DNA of 64,000 nt, taken from the NCBI GenBank assembly GCA_035063885.1, contig JAPSFM010000005.1, forward strand, positions 61,040-125,039. Reading direction: 5' to 3'. The position numbers and the translations under genes were made by a program. This document shows positions 52,251 to 60,715 of the stretch, one piece after another. The notes under the pieces were generated by a model. It saw only the letters and a list, made by a program, of their open reading frames with translations, searched no databases and had not been told where the DNA came from. The first letter of the stretch is position 1, and each line of letters starts with the position of its first letter. This DNA comes from CAADGY01 sp900696665. Its GTDB lineage: Bacteria > Acidobacteriota > Terriglobia > Bryobacterales > Bryobacteraceae.

Positions 52251-52913
52251 TCATCGCACCGCGGGTGTTTCCTCGAAGACCCTATTCCAGTCTTTCAGGA
52301 ACTGCTCCAGGCCTTTGTCCGTCAAAGGATGGTTGAACAGCATATCCAACACTTTGAATGGCATGGTCGCAATATGGGCGCCCGCGGATGCAGCGTCCAC
52401 GACGTGCAGCGGAGACCGCAGCGAAGCCGCGAGCACCTGCGTGGTGAAACCGTGAGTTCTGTAGATGGAGGTGATGCTGCGGATCAGGTCCATTCCAATG
52501 GCACTGATATCGTCGAGGCGGCCGACAAACGGGCTAACGATGTAGGCCCCAGCCTTAGCAGCCAGCAGTGCCTGCCCCGGCGAGAAGCACAGCGTCACGT
52601 TTATGCGAATACCCTCTTTGCTGAGCTTGGAGCAAGCGGTGATTCCATCCCTCGTCAGCGGCAGTTTTACAACCACGTTCTTGTGTATTCTGGAGAGCTC
52701 ACGGCTTTCCTTCAGCATCTCATCGGCTTCCGTGGAGACCACTTCCGCGCTGATGTCGCCATCCACAATGTCGCAGATGGCTTTGATGTGCTCGGTAATC
52801 GGTCTGCCTTCCTTGGCGATCAGCGACGGATTCGTGGTGACGCCGTCTACGATGCCCCAGGAAACCGCTTTTTTCAGCTCTCCCAGATTGGCTGTGTCGA
52901 GAAAAAATTTCAT
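52251..52913 (-). CDS. Transaldolase/fructose-6-phosphate aldolase (TalC/MipB type)
   Basis: 220 residues, the length of the short transaldolase group. The N-terminus KFFLDTANLGELKKAVSWGI and GVTTNPSLIAKEG are diagnostic; the Schiff-base lysine is in VVVKLPLTRDG near residue 85; later motifs are NVTLCFSPGQALLAAKAG and SPFVGRLDD. The enzyme moves dihydroxyacetone units between sugar phosphates, or splits fructose 6-phosphate. Sequence alone does not separate the two. It is four bases downstream of the FAH-family gene. Confidence 0.94.
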   Translation of the reverse strand: MKFFLDTANLGELKKAVSWGIVDGVTTNPSLIAKEGRPITEHIKAICDIVDGDISAEVVSTEADEMLKESRELSRIHKNVVVKLPLTRDGITACSKLSKEGIRINVTLCFSPGQALLAAKAGAYIVSPFVGRLDDISAIGMDLIRSITSIYRTHGFTTQVLAASLRSPLHVVDAASAGAHIATMPFKVLDMLFNHPLTDKGLEQFLKDWNRVFEETPAVR

Positions 52914-52917
52914 GTGA

Positions 52918-53709
52918 TTATCCTTTCACTACCAGGTTTTCTATGGCTCCCAGACCCGGAATTTCCACGCGAACGACGGAACCAGGCTGCATAGCGCCAA
53001 CGCCCGGAGGCGTGCCGGTAGCGATCAGGTCGCCGGGCTCGAGCGTCATGAACTCCGTGACGAACGCGACTATAGCATCCACCGGAAACATCATCTCTGC
53101 GATGGGCGCGTCCTGCTTTTTCACGCCGTCCACATAAGTTTGCACCCGCAATTCGTCGAGCCGCACCTCCGATGCCGGAACTACCCAGGGCCCCACGGCG
53201 CAGAAAGTGTCGAACCCTTTGCCTCTGGTCCACTGCCCGTCTTTCTTCTGCAAGTCCCGCGCCGTGATGTCATTCACACAGGTGTAGCCGAAGATATAAC
53301 CAAATGCTTCTTCGCGGCGGACGTGACGCGCGCGCCGGCTTATGACGGCACCTAATTCTCCCTCGTAATCGACACGCCCGGAAATGCGGGGATAGACGAT
53401 GCGGTCGCCATCGGCGATCAACGACGAGGGCGGCTTCAAGAAAATCATGGGCTCCGCCGGCGGCTCGTTGCCCAGCTCCCTGGCGTGCTCGGGATAGTTG
53501 CGGCCGACGCACACGATCTTTGAAGGCCAGCACGGAGGCAGGAGCCGGACCGAGGCCATCGGGTGGCTCGCCCCCTTTTCCGTCGAATCGAAAGAGGGAG
53601 TCTCGACGATCATACCGTTGTCGACAATTCCGTACTTCACCTCGTTCGACGAGTCGGGAACCGTCGGCTCAATATTGGGATTCAGACTGAAGCGAATTCG
53701 TTTCGGCAT
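52918..53709 (-). CDS. Fumarylacetoacetate hydrolase-family protein
   Basis: 263 residues. The fold has an N-terminal domain of about 60 residues and a catalytic part opening with KIVCVGRNYPEHARELG. Metal ligands are in YEGELGAVI (E-x-E) near residue 115, followed by GYTCVNDITARDLQKKDGQW with the aspartate and GTPPGVGAM near the C-terminus. Relatives include oxaloacetate decarboxylases, acylpyruvases and hydroxyhexadienedioate hydrolases; the exact substrate is not decided by these motifs. It lies three bases after the lipoprotein gene and before the aldolase, in the hslVU run. Confidence 0.9.
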   Translation of the reverse strand: MPKRIRFSLNPNIEPTVPDSSNEVKYGIVDNGMIVETPSFDSTEKGASHPMASVRLLPPCWPSKIVCVGRNYPEHARELGNEPPAEPMIFLKPPSSLIADGDRIVYPRISGRVDYEGELGAVISRRARHVRREEAFGYIFGYTCVNDITARDLQKKDGQWTRGKGFDTFCAVGPWVVPASEVRLDELRVQTYVDGVKKQDAPIAEMMFPVDAIVAFVTEFMTLEPGDLIATGTPPGVGAMQPGSVVRVEIPGLGAIENLVVKG

Positions 53710-53712
53710 AAG

Positions 53713-54705
53713 TTATGGTGCTGTAATTTGAATCGGCGCGGAGCGCCGGCTTTCGTTTCCAAGGCGGTCAACCGAAGTCACCGCGTACCGGTAAGTTTTG
53801 CCGCTCTCCACTGTGGCGTCGCTGTAGGCTGGCGTCTCGGTAACGCCGGAAATTTTCACAAAGTTCTCATCTCGGGCTGCACGATATATGCAATACCCTT
53901 GGAGGTCACGGCTGGCGGCGCGTTCCCAGGTGAGCTCTACGGTGCCGGCTCCGGGAATACCAATCACGCCGGAGGGCACCGCTGGTGGAAAGGTATCGGC
54001 CGGCACGATGTTCACAGGCGGCGACAGATCGCTTTCCGCCCGGATCTCTCCCTCCTCACGCAAGGCCTGTACCTGGTATTCATAGCGAGACCCATATTCG
54101 GCTGCCGCGTCGACCCATTCCAGGGTCTCCACTTCGCCTGCTTGCGTCATCTCCGAAGACGGGAAAGCGCGGCGGTACACTCGAAATTTCAGCCCGGAAG
54201 CGTGCTCCGGATAAGCCCACGTGACCTTGGCGCCTTCGGCTGCCGATTCGGCCTGAACCTTCGACGGCGCGGGTAAGGGAGCAATCACCCGAAGCGTCAC
54301 AAGGTTTGACCATCCGGCAGTCCGTCCACGCTTGTTCAAAGCGCGCACGCCTAGCAGGATCTCCTTGCCGGTGAACTCTTGCGCCGGAACTTCAATTGGC
54401 TGGGACGGTTCGGCGGGTTCACTCAAGAATTCGAAGCGCCTTGCCCCCGCAGCCCAGCGTTCGGAGTCAAATTCGCCCTCCCCGGCCGGACCGGCGGCCA
54501 CTTCTAGCGTTCCCGGCTTGTCGATTACAAGCCCTTCCGTGGTCCTCCGCGGCCGGCTGAAATCCAACACCAGCATGTCCCCAGACTGTTTCACACGCAA
54601 ATCCAGGATGCGCTCGGGAATGTTAAGCGCCGGAGGCAACGGGTCTCCGATGGAGCCGCATCCCGCGAGAAAAAGTGGAAGCGCCGCCGCTAGCAGACGC
54701 CGCAT
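53713..54705 (-). CDS. Lipoprotein with fibronectin type III-like domains
   Basis: 330 residues. The signal peptide ends in a clear lipobox, LAGC with Cys16. Two FnIII-like modules follow: one around LPAPSKVQAESAAEGAKVTWAY to EYQVQALREEGEI, the other around PPAVPSGVIGIPGAGTVELTWE to KTYRYAVTSVDRLGNES. The N-terminal 120 residues (ILDLRVKQSGDMLVLDFSRP) look like a third, weaker module. It is probably anchored in the outer membrane and binds other envelope components or glycans; no enzyme motif is seen. It starts four bases after the hslU stop. Confidence 0.85.
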   Translation of the reverse strand: MRRLLAAALPLFLAGCGSIGDPLPPALNIPERILDLRVKQSGDMLVLDFSRPRRTTEGLVIDKPGTLEVAAGPAGEGEFDSERWAAGARRFEFLSEPAEPSQPIEVPAQEFTGKEILLGVRALNKRGRTAGWSNLVTLRVIAPLPAPSKVQAESAAEGAKVTWAYPEHASGLKFRVYRRAFPSSEMTQAGEVETLEWVDAAAEYGSRYEYQVQALREEGEIRAESDLSPPVNIVPADTFPPAVPSGVIGIPGAGTVELTWERAASRDLQGYCIYRAARDENFVKISGVTETPAYSDATVESGKTYRYAVTSVDRLGNESRRSAPIQITAP

Positions 54706-54709
54706 GTCG

Positions 54710-56068
54710 TCATAGGATGTACTTACTCAGATCCTGGTCCTTGATGATCCCGGCCAGTTGTTTCGATACATAGGCCCGGTCGATTTTCACGGTCTTGCGC
54801 TTGAGATCCGGGCCCTCGAACGAGACATCGTCCAGAAGCTTTTCCATGATCGTGTGCAGCCGCCGTGCTCCGATGTTCTCGGCCATTTCGTTCACCCGCG
54901 CCGCGGACCGCGCAATCTCTTCGAGAGCATCGGTAGTGAATGAAAGCTTGATACCTTCGGTTTCGAGTAGCGCCATGTACTGTTTGATGAGCGCATTCTT
55001 GGGCTCGCGAAGGATGCGGATAAAGTCCTGCTCGGACAGCGATCGAAGCTCCACGCGGATCGGGAACCGCCCCTGCAATTCGGGGATCAGGTCGCTTGGT
55101 TTAGAGACGTGAAACGCGCCCGCCGCCATGAAGAGAATATGGTCAGTGCGCACGAAGCCGTAGCGTGTGTTCACCGTAGTTCCTTCGACTATGGGCAGAA
55201 TATCGCGCTGAACGCCTTCGCGGCTCACATCCGGGCCATGGCCGGATTCGCGTCCGGCGATCTTGTCCACCTCATCGAGGAAGATGATGCCGTTCTTCTC
55301 CACGCGCTCGATTGCGATGCGCGTAACCTGCTCCATGTCGATCAGCTTCTGCTCTTCTTCCTGAACCAGATACTCCAGTGCCTCACTGACCCGCATCTTG
55401 CGTTTTCGCGTGCGCCCGCCGAACAAGCCGGGCAGGACGTCCTTGAGATTGACGTCCATCTCCTCGATCCCGGCGTTGGTGGAGATTTCAAACGTCGGGC
55501 CGCGTTCTTTCACATCGAGTTCGACGGTGCGTTCGTCCAGTTTGCCGGTGCGAAGCTTTTCCCTCAGCTTCTCGCGGGTTCGCTCGATGCTGTCGCTAGA
55601 CTCCCCTTGCGGGGGCATCAACAGGTCCAGCACGCGGTCTTCGGCGTTGCGCTCCGCGCGGTCGGCCACCTCATCCAAGCGTTCTTCGCGAACCATGTCG
55701 ATGGCGATGTCGACCAGGTCGCGAATCATCGATTCGACGTCGCGGCCGACGTATCCCACCTCGGTGAATTTGCTCGCCTCCACCTTCAGAAAGGGCGAAT
55801 TGGCAAGCTTGGCAAGACGCCTGGCGATCTCAGTTTTCCCGACGCCGGTGGGACCGATCATCAGGATGTTCTTGGGCATCACCTCTTCGGCCATCTCCGG
55901 CTCGAGTTTCTGGCGCCGGATGCGGTTGCGCAGGGCGACGGCGACCGCGCGCTTGGCCTCAGGCTGGCCTATCACGTACTTGTCCAGTTCCTTTACAATT
56001 TCGCGCGGTGTAAGCTCATCGAGGAGCGGCGCTTCATCCACCGACTGGGTAGGCAGGTAGATGACCAT
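54710..56068 (-). CDS. hslU: HslU ATPase subunit of the HslVU protease
   Basis: 452 residues, standard for HslU. The AAA+ unfoldase feeds substrates to HslV. Motifs: LTPREIVKELDKYVIGQ at the N-terminus, Walker A GPTGVGKTE near residue 75, the pore-loop-type segment EVGYVGRDVESMIRDL, the intermediate domain (residues about 110-240), Walker B IIFLDEVDKIA, and sensor motifs in the GRFPIRVELRSL and NIGARRLHTIMEKLL segments. Its start overlaps the hslV stop by one base (TAATG), so the two are translated together. Confidence 0.97.
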   Translation of the reverse strand: MVIYLPTQSVDEAPLLDELTPREIVKELDKYVIGQPEAKRAVAVALRNRIRRQKLEPEMAEEVMPKNILMIGPTGVGKTEIARRLAKLANSPFLKVEASKFTEVGYVGRDVESMIRDLVDIAIDMVREERLDEVADRAERNAEDRVLDLLMPPQGESSDSIERTREKLREKLRTGKLDERTVELDVKERGPTFEISTNAGIEEMDVNLKDVLPGLFGGRTRKRKMRVSEALEYLVQEEEQKLIDMEQVTRIAIERVEKNGIIFLDEVDKIAGRESGHGPDVSREGVQRDILPIVEGTTVNTRYGFVRTDHILFMAAGAFHVSKPSDLIPELQGRFPIRVELRSLSEQDFIRILREPKNALIKQYMALLETEGIKLSFTTDALEEIARSAARVNEMAENIGARRLHTIMEKLLDDVSFEGPDLKRKTVKIDRAYVSKQLAGIIKDQDLSKYIL

Positions 56069-56607
56069 TACCCGAGTTCCTCGTACACAATGTTCTCATT
56101 GGTATAGATGCAGATTTTGCCGGCGATGGCCATGGATTTCTCCACGATTTCCCTCGCAGGCAGTTTTGTGTTTTCGATCAGGGCAGTAGCCGCTGCTTTT
56201 GCAAAAGGGCCCCCCGAGCCGATGGCGGCGACATCTTCGTCAGGTTCGATAACGTCACCCCCTCCGCTGACGATGTAAGTGCTTTTCAAATCCGCCACTA
56301 GCAGAAGGGCTTCCAGGTGCCGGAGCATTTTATCCGTCCTCCACTCCTTGGCAAGTTCGACGACACTTCGGGGAAGGTTTCCGCTGTACTGCTCCAGTTT
56401 GGCCTCAAAACGGGCAAATAAAGCGAAGGCGTCGGCGGTGGAGCCCGCAAATCCGGCAATGATCTTGTCGTTATACAAACGGCGAAGTTTCTTGGCCGAG
56501 GCCTTGAACACTTCCTGACCGAACGTTACCTGCCCGTCACCCGCAAGAACGACCTTTCCATCCCTGCGGACACAAAGGATGGTGGTCGAACGCATACGTA
56601 TTTGCAT
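56068..56607 (-). CDS. hslV: HslV peptidase subunit of the HslVU protease
   Basis: 179 residues. Threonine peptidase that forms a double hexamer with HslU. The mature N-terminus is the TT in RSTTILCVRR; after it come GKVVLAGDGQVTFG, KVRRLY-like KKLRRLYNDKIIAGFAGSTADAF and a C-terminal GSGGPFAKAAATAL. Most HslV proteins begin with Met directly before Thr; here three (RS after the ATG at 56595) or seven residues must be removed first. If the ATG at 56607 is used, it lies ten bases after a TAAAAT box without ribosome-binding site, suggesting a leaderless message. Confidence 0.95.
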   Translation of the reverse strand: MQIRMRSTTILCVRRDGKVVLAGDGQVTFGQEVFKASAKKLRRLYNDKIIAGFAGSTADAFALFARFEAKLEQYSGNLPRSVVELAKEWRTDKMLRHLEALLLVADLKSTYIVSGGGDVIEPDEDVAAIGSGGPFAKAAATALIENTKLPAREIVEKSMAIAGKICIYTNENIVYEELG

Positions 56608-56617
56608 GAAAGTACTT

Positions 56618-56623
56618 ATTTTA
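56618..56623 (-). promoter_or_regulatory. -10-like box ahead of hslV
   Basis: Read on the minus strand, TAAAAT lies ten bases before the hslV ATG at 56607. No purine-rich ribosome-binding site lies between. No convincing -35 is found. Confidence 0.35.
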
Positions 56624-56713
56624 GCGCAGTATGGCGGAGCGCTTCCTAGGTTTCGGAATTGTCCCTACAGGAACTTCGCTTTGGTCCTGCAAGCTGCGGT
56701 GATCAGGCCGTAA

Positions 56714-56868
56714 AAATCAGTTCCGTGGGCTGAAACACACCAAGAGGGAACCGCCAGGCGGCCATATCCAAACCTGTCCCCGAGAGGAGTCCGTCAACCC
56801 CAACGGGGCGGATGCACACCGCCTGTTTCAGAGAGCCGCAGAGTGCCGCTGTTTCAGCCTGCTGATTT
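56714..56868. ncRNA. Candidate structured RNA (long-range stem), strand uncertain
   Basis: AAATCAG (56714-56720) pairs perfectly with CTGATTT (56862-56868), and inside it GGCTGAAAC (56728-56736) pairs perfectly with GTTTCAGCC (56851-56859). The enclosed stretch has its own hairpins, such as CCGCC-A-GGCGG (56751-56761) and CCCC-AA-CGGGG around 56798-56808. A closing stem, an internal bulge and apical hairpins over about 155 bases suit a 6S-like RNA or a leader element. On the minus strand the outer stem is followed by five T, giving a terminator-like end. No known family consensus could be matched by eye. The rest of the 319-bp gap between hslV and the TonB-dependent gene shows no gene. Confidence 0.45.
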
Positions 56869-56926
56869 CTCGAAAGGAGGCCAACGCCAGAACGATTAAA
56901 GCAGCCCCTGACAAGGCCGCTTCAGA

Positions 56927-59900
56927 TTAGAAGTCCAGGCGAAGTCCCATCGTGATCAGGCGGGGCCCTTGTTGCGGTCCGCTCGGACGGCCGAAGTTCG
57001 CGTTGCCGACCACTCCATTGACACCTCCGAAACTCGTCCGGTTAAACAGATTGAACGCATCCGCCCGATAGACCAGGTCGATAGTTCGATCGCCCGAGAT
57101 CGGGAACCTCATTCGCTTCTGAATTGAAACGTTCTCGGTTAATACCGGCGGTTGGCGGAAGTCGCCGTAATGTACGGCGGCGTTTCCCAATGAGTACTGT
57201 CCAGGCGTAGTGAACGGGGCGTTCGCGCCGTGGTTGAACCAGCGGATATTCGGATTGTCCGGGTCGAGGTCAGTGCGGCTGACACCGGTTCGAATCGGCT
57301 TCCCGGTAAGGTTGGCCTTCTTGAACCGGGTGAACAGCACGCCGTTGCCGATAGTATTCGGCGCACTCACCCGTATCAACGCGCCTGAGTAATACTTCTG
57401 CGCTCCCGAGAGGATCCAGTTGCCGACGAAGAAGTCGAGAAGCCTGCTGCCGTTGAGGAATTTCTTGCCGTGGCCGAGCGGGAGTTCGAAGCTGGTCAGT
57501 ATGCTCATAACGTGCGTCTGATCGAACGGCAGGTACGATTTCATATCTCCGAGATTGTAGTTGTCCTGCGCTTGCACCTGGCTTTGACTGAAGATCTGCC
57601 TGTAGTGTCCCAACCCGAGTGATTTCGAAAAAGTGTAGGCCGCCATCAGTTGAAACGATCCGAAGCGTCTTTCGGTCTTCAACTGGAGCGAGTCATACCA
57701 GGTGCGTCCAATACCGGCATTCCGGTCAGACATGGCATAGAACTGAGGAAATGGCCGGAGAGCTTGGGCGAGCGTGGCTGTATTCGGGAAGTCTGCGAAG
57801 GGTTTAGTGTAGCCCGCGGCAACGACCGCCGGATCCGTGATCGGCCGCTGCAGCAAAGAACCAAGCGCCAGCCGGCTGACCGGGAGCTGGTTCAGTTCCA
57901 CTGTGGAGGCGAGGCGATGACCGCGGTTTCCCACGTACGCCGCTTCGAAAACGAAATTCCTGACTTCCTGCTGAATGCCGAAACTCCACTCGTAAATCCT
58001 GGGCGCCTTACCGAAATTCGGGCCCATGACATCGACGTCCTTGAAGTTTCCATAGCTGGGATCGAGGAATGGTGGAGGCTCGAAATTCGGCGGAAGGGGA
58101 ATCCCACCGTTGTCCCAGTTGAGCACAGGATTCAAACCGTCGGATGGATAGCTGACGCCGTAGTAGCTGCCGAATCCTTCACGGCACCCGCATCCGCCAT
58201 TGCCGAGCGTTTGGTAGTAGATGCCCCAACCGCCACGCATGACGGTCTTCTCCGCCAGACGAAAGGCAAATCCAAGCCTGGGACCGATATTGGTGAAGTC
58301 GGTTGGATAGAACCGCTCCTTACCTGTGCGGCCGGGACCCGTGCCAGCGAACACAAGCGCTCCCGGAAGGCCTCCCGCGGCAGGGTTCGGCATGGAACGG
58401 TCGATGTGCGAGTAGTTACCGTCCTTCTCGTGCCAGTTCTCCGGCACCTCGTACCGCAGCCCCAGGTTCAACGTCAGGCGTGAGGAGACTTTCCAGTTAT
58501 CCTGGAAAAATCCCGCCTGATAACCATAGCGGATTTCACCTGGAATCACCGGCAGCGGAGTCAGATTCGCATTGTCCACCGCGCCCAGAAGGAGGCTGGC
58601 AAATGCGTGACCGGTATTGGCCAGATTGGTGGGCAGAGCGGTCTGCGCGCGATCGAACACGTACCGGCCATTGCTTCCCGCCAGATCTAATGGATTGGAG
58701 AATGTGCGCAGACGCCGGAAGTCCCATCCGAACTTGAACTCGTGCTTGCCCCTGATGACGGATAGCGTTTGATTCAGATGGTGCGTCCAGTTGAACTGCG
58801 TTCCGGTCGATACCTTTCCGTCCTGCACTCCCCAGGCGGTGAGATTATCGGCTCCAGTGAACCGGACCACAGGAAATGCATCAGAGAGTCCCGTCAATGG
58901 AAGGCCGATGCCAGACCCGAAACCTTGATGGGCGGGATTATCCCAGCCTTGCTGCTGACGCGTAAAACCGTATGTCGAATGCAGCAGGATCGTCGGGCGG
59001 ATGGTGAGATCGTGATTCACGCGATAGTTCTCCGGTTTCTGCGTGTTAGATCCCAGGCCGGTTCCGAGGGGACCAGGGAACGTGAAGGTGTTTCCGATGT
59101 CCTGGTTTTGCCGGCTCATGTAGTAGGAGAGACGGTTGTTCGCGGTGAACGCGTGATCGAACTTGAGACTCCAGTGGGTATCCTCGATGACTTGGGTGTT
59201 TGTGAACTGGTAATTGCTTACCAGGCCGGCAACATTCGCGTCCGGGATCAGCGGAACAACTTTGGTGGATACATTGCTCCAGCGCGCCCTCGGGATGATG
59301 TTCCCGGCGAATGGCTGCCTGGTCGCGGCGCTGCCCGTGCCCGCCGTCGTCAGGGGATCGTAAATGGCATGGGCGAGTTGAGAAAAGTTGCCCTCTTTCA
59401 TCAGCGTTGTGGGAAGCGTTGATGTGGCTTGGCTGATGGCCGCTGGCCGGAGGTCCTTGGCTATCGTGAAATACCAGAATGTCTTGTTTCGCCCGTCGTA
59501 CAGCTTAGGCACATAAATCGGGCCGCCGATTACGCCACCGGTTTCATTGAACCGCTCTTTCGGACGAAACCCGGCCGGCCTTCCGGCGACGCGGTTCACG
59601 TTGTACCCCGCTGCGTTCCAGATGTCCCGCCGCATATTGAGAAAGGCGCCGCCATGCAGATCGTTGGTGCCCGACTTCGTGATAAAGACTTCTACCCCAC
59701 CACCGAAACGGCCGTATTCGGCCGAGTAACTGCCGGTCAGCAGTTTGAACTCACCGAACTGCTCGTTGGCTGGGAAATTGAACACTACGCCGCCCGATTC
59801 GGGGATGGTCTGGCTTGCTCCGTCGAGCAGAATCTCCTTCCCTCTCCCCCCCGAACCGGCGATGCTAACCTCGCCAAGTCCTGCTCCCTGGTTCACACCC

Positions 59901-60391
59901 GGCATATACTGCACAAACGCTTCCGCATTCCGGATGCCGCCAGTAAACAATGGAAGTGTGTTCATGAACCGGTTGGAGAAGTTCTGCCCCCGCTCAGGCG
60001 AATTGGTTTCGAGCAATGGCGCCTCGGCGGTGACCTCTACCGTCTGCTGCATGTCCCCGACCTCCATTTGCAGATCCAAAACCTGCCGCTGGGCGACGCG
60101 CACCTCGATGTTTGTGCGCTGCAGTTTCTTGAATCCGGTAGCTTCGACGGTCACGGTGTACGGACCTACGGGCAGATTGGGAAAAACGTAGTCGCCGGTT
60201 TCGGTGCCAACGGTCTCTAACACCCGGCCGGTCGGCTCGTGAGTCGCGTTGATCCGGGCGCCGGGAATAGTCGCGCCGGCGGGATCGAGAATCCTTCCAC
60301 TCATCGAACCTGTGCTGGACTGAGCAAACACCTCAAAGGCGAGCGGCATGGCAAGCGTCACGACCGCTGCTCCTAGACGAAGAAGACTCAC
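56927..60391 (-). CDS. Oar-like TonB-dependent receptor-type protein with carboxypeptidase-regulatory-like domain
   Basis: 1154 residues. GTG start with AGGAGGGA five bases before it. After the signal peptide (GAAVVTLAMPLAFEVFAQ) comes an Ig-like regulatory domain (GSMSGRILDPAGATIPGARI, YVFPNLPVGPYTVTVEATGF), then a plug domain (VTAEAPLLETNSPERGQ, LLDGASQTIPESGG, EYGRFGGGVEVFITKSGTNDLHGG) and a barrel of about 900 residues ending GLRLDF. Proteins of this build are abundant in Acidobacteria and are thought to import or bind large carbohydrates or peptides; the ligand here is unknown. It has its own promoter. Downstream, after a structured spacer, lies hslV. Confidence 0.93.
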   Translation of the reverse strand: MSLLRLGAAVVTLAMPLAFEVFAQSSTGSMSGRILDPAGATIPGARINATHEPTGRVLETVGTETGDYVFPNLPVGPYTVTVEATGFKKLQRTNIEVRVAQRQVLDLQMEVGDMQQTVEVTAEAPLLETNSPERGQNFSNRFMNTLPLFTGGIRNAEAFVQYMPGVNQGAGLGEVSIAGSGGRGKEILLDGASQTIPESGGVVFNFPANEQFGEFKLLTGSYSAEYGRFGGGVEVFITKSGTNDLHGGAFLNMRRDIWNAAGYNVNRVAGRPAGFRPKERFNETGGVIGGPIYVPKLYDGRNKTFWYFTIAKDLRPAAISQATSTLPTTLMKEGNFSQLAHAIYDPLTTAGTGSAATRQPFAGNIIPRARWSNVSTKVVPLIPDANVAGLVSNYQFTNTQVIEDTHWSLKFDHAFTANNRLSYYMSRQNQDIGNTFTFPGPLGTGLGSNTQKPENYRVNHDLTIRPTILLHSTYGFTRQQQGWDNPAHQGFGSGIGLPLTGLSDAFPVVRFTGADNLTAWGVQDGKVSTGTQFNWTHHLNQTLSVIRGKHEFKFGWDFRRLRTFSNPLDLAGSNGRYVFDRAQTALPTNLANTGHAFASLLLGAVDNANLTPLPVIPGEIRYGYQAGFFQDNWKVSSRLTLNLGLRYEVPENWHEKDGNYSHIDRSMPNPAAGGLPGALVFAGTGPGRTGKERFYPTDFTNIGPRLGFAFRLAEKTVMRGGWGIYYQTLGNGGCGCREGFGSYYGVSYPSDGLNPVLNWDNGGIPLPPNFEPPPFLDPSYGNFKDVDVMGPNFGKAPRIYEWSFGIQQEVRNFVFEAAYVGNRGHRLASTVELNQLPVSRLALGSLLQRPITDPAVVAAGYTKPFADFPNTATLAQALRPFPQFYAMSDRNAGIGRTWYDSLQLKTERRFGSFQLMAAYTFSKSLGLGHYRQIFSQSQVQAQDNYNLGDMKSYLPFDQTHVMSILTSFELPLGHGKKFLNGSRLLDFFVGNWILSGAQKYYSGALIRVSAPNTIGNGVLFTRFKKANLTGKPIRTGVSRTDLDPDNPNIRWFNHGANAPFTTPGQYSLGNAAVHYGDFRQPPVLTENVSIQKRMRFPISGDRTIDLVYRADAFNLFNRTSFGGVNGVVGNANFGRPSGPQQGPRLITMGLRLDF

Positions 60392-60715
60392 AGCTCCCTC
60401 CTGAAACTCTGATCAGTGAATGATAGAAATGTTCCTGAGTGTCTGTCAATAGATCCGCGCCACTTTTCGCAAGTTTTGAAGATGCTCGAAAATGAACTCC
60501 TTAATTGGCGGAAACGTCCACATTGGCGTTGAAGGGAAGCTATGAGCCGGAGTGCGTGGCCTGGTGGGGCACGGCAATCGCGGGCGAGTGAACATTTCGA
60601 TCACACACGCAACCGCGTCCGGCGCGCCCACAGATTACTCTCACGGGCCAACCGGAACATAGCGGCTGAAGTTAGCGCTTACGGCGGATGCACGTTGGTC
60701 CGCCTAAGAGCTTGG
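60392..60715. other. 324-bp intergenic region upstream of the TonB-dependent gene
   Basis: Apart from the promoter at 60420-60449 and the ribosome-binding site of the TonB-dependent gene, I see nothing here. Short open frames on both strands have Arg/Pro-rich, shadow-like composition. No repeats or strong hairpins stand out. Confidence 0.5.
60420..60449 (-). promoter_or_regulatory. Sigma-70-type promoter of the TonB-dependent gene
   Basis: On the minus strand a perfect TTGACA (60444-60449) is followed after 18 bases by TATCAT (60420-60425). The predicted start near 60413 gives a leader of about 22 bases that contains AGGAGGGA before the GTG at 60391. This is the best-matching promoter in the window. 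Confidence 0.65.

Noticed and set aside
60446..60631. Short minus-strand open frame upstream of the TonB-dependent gene
   Set aside because: Its composition looks random and it would read into the promoter at 60420-60449.
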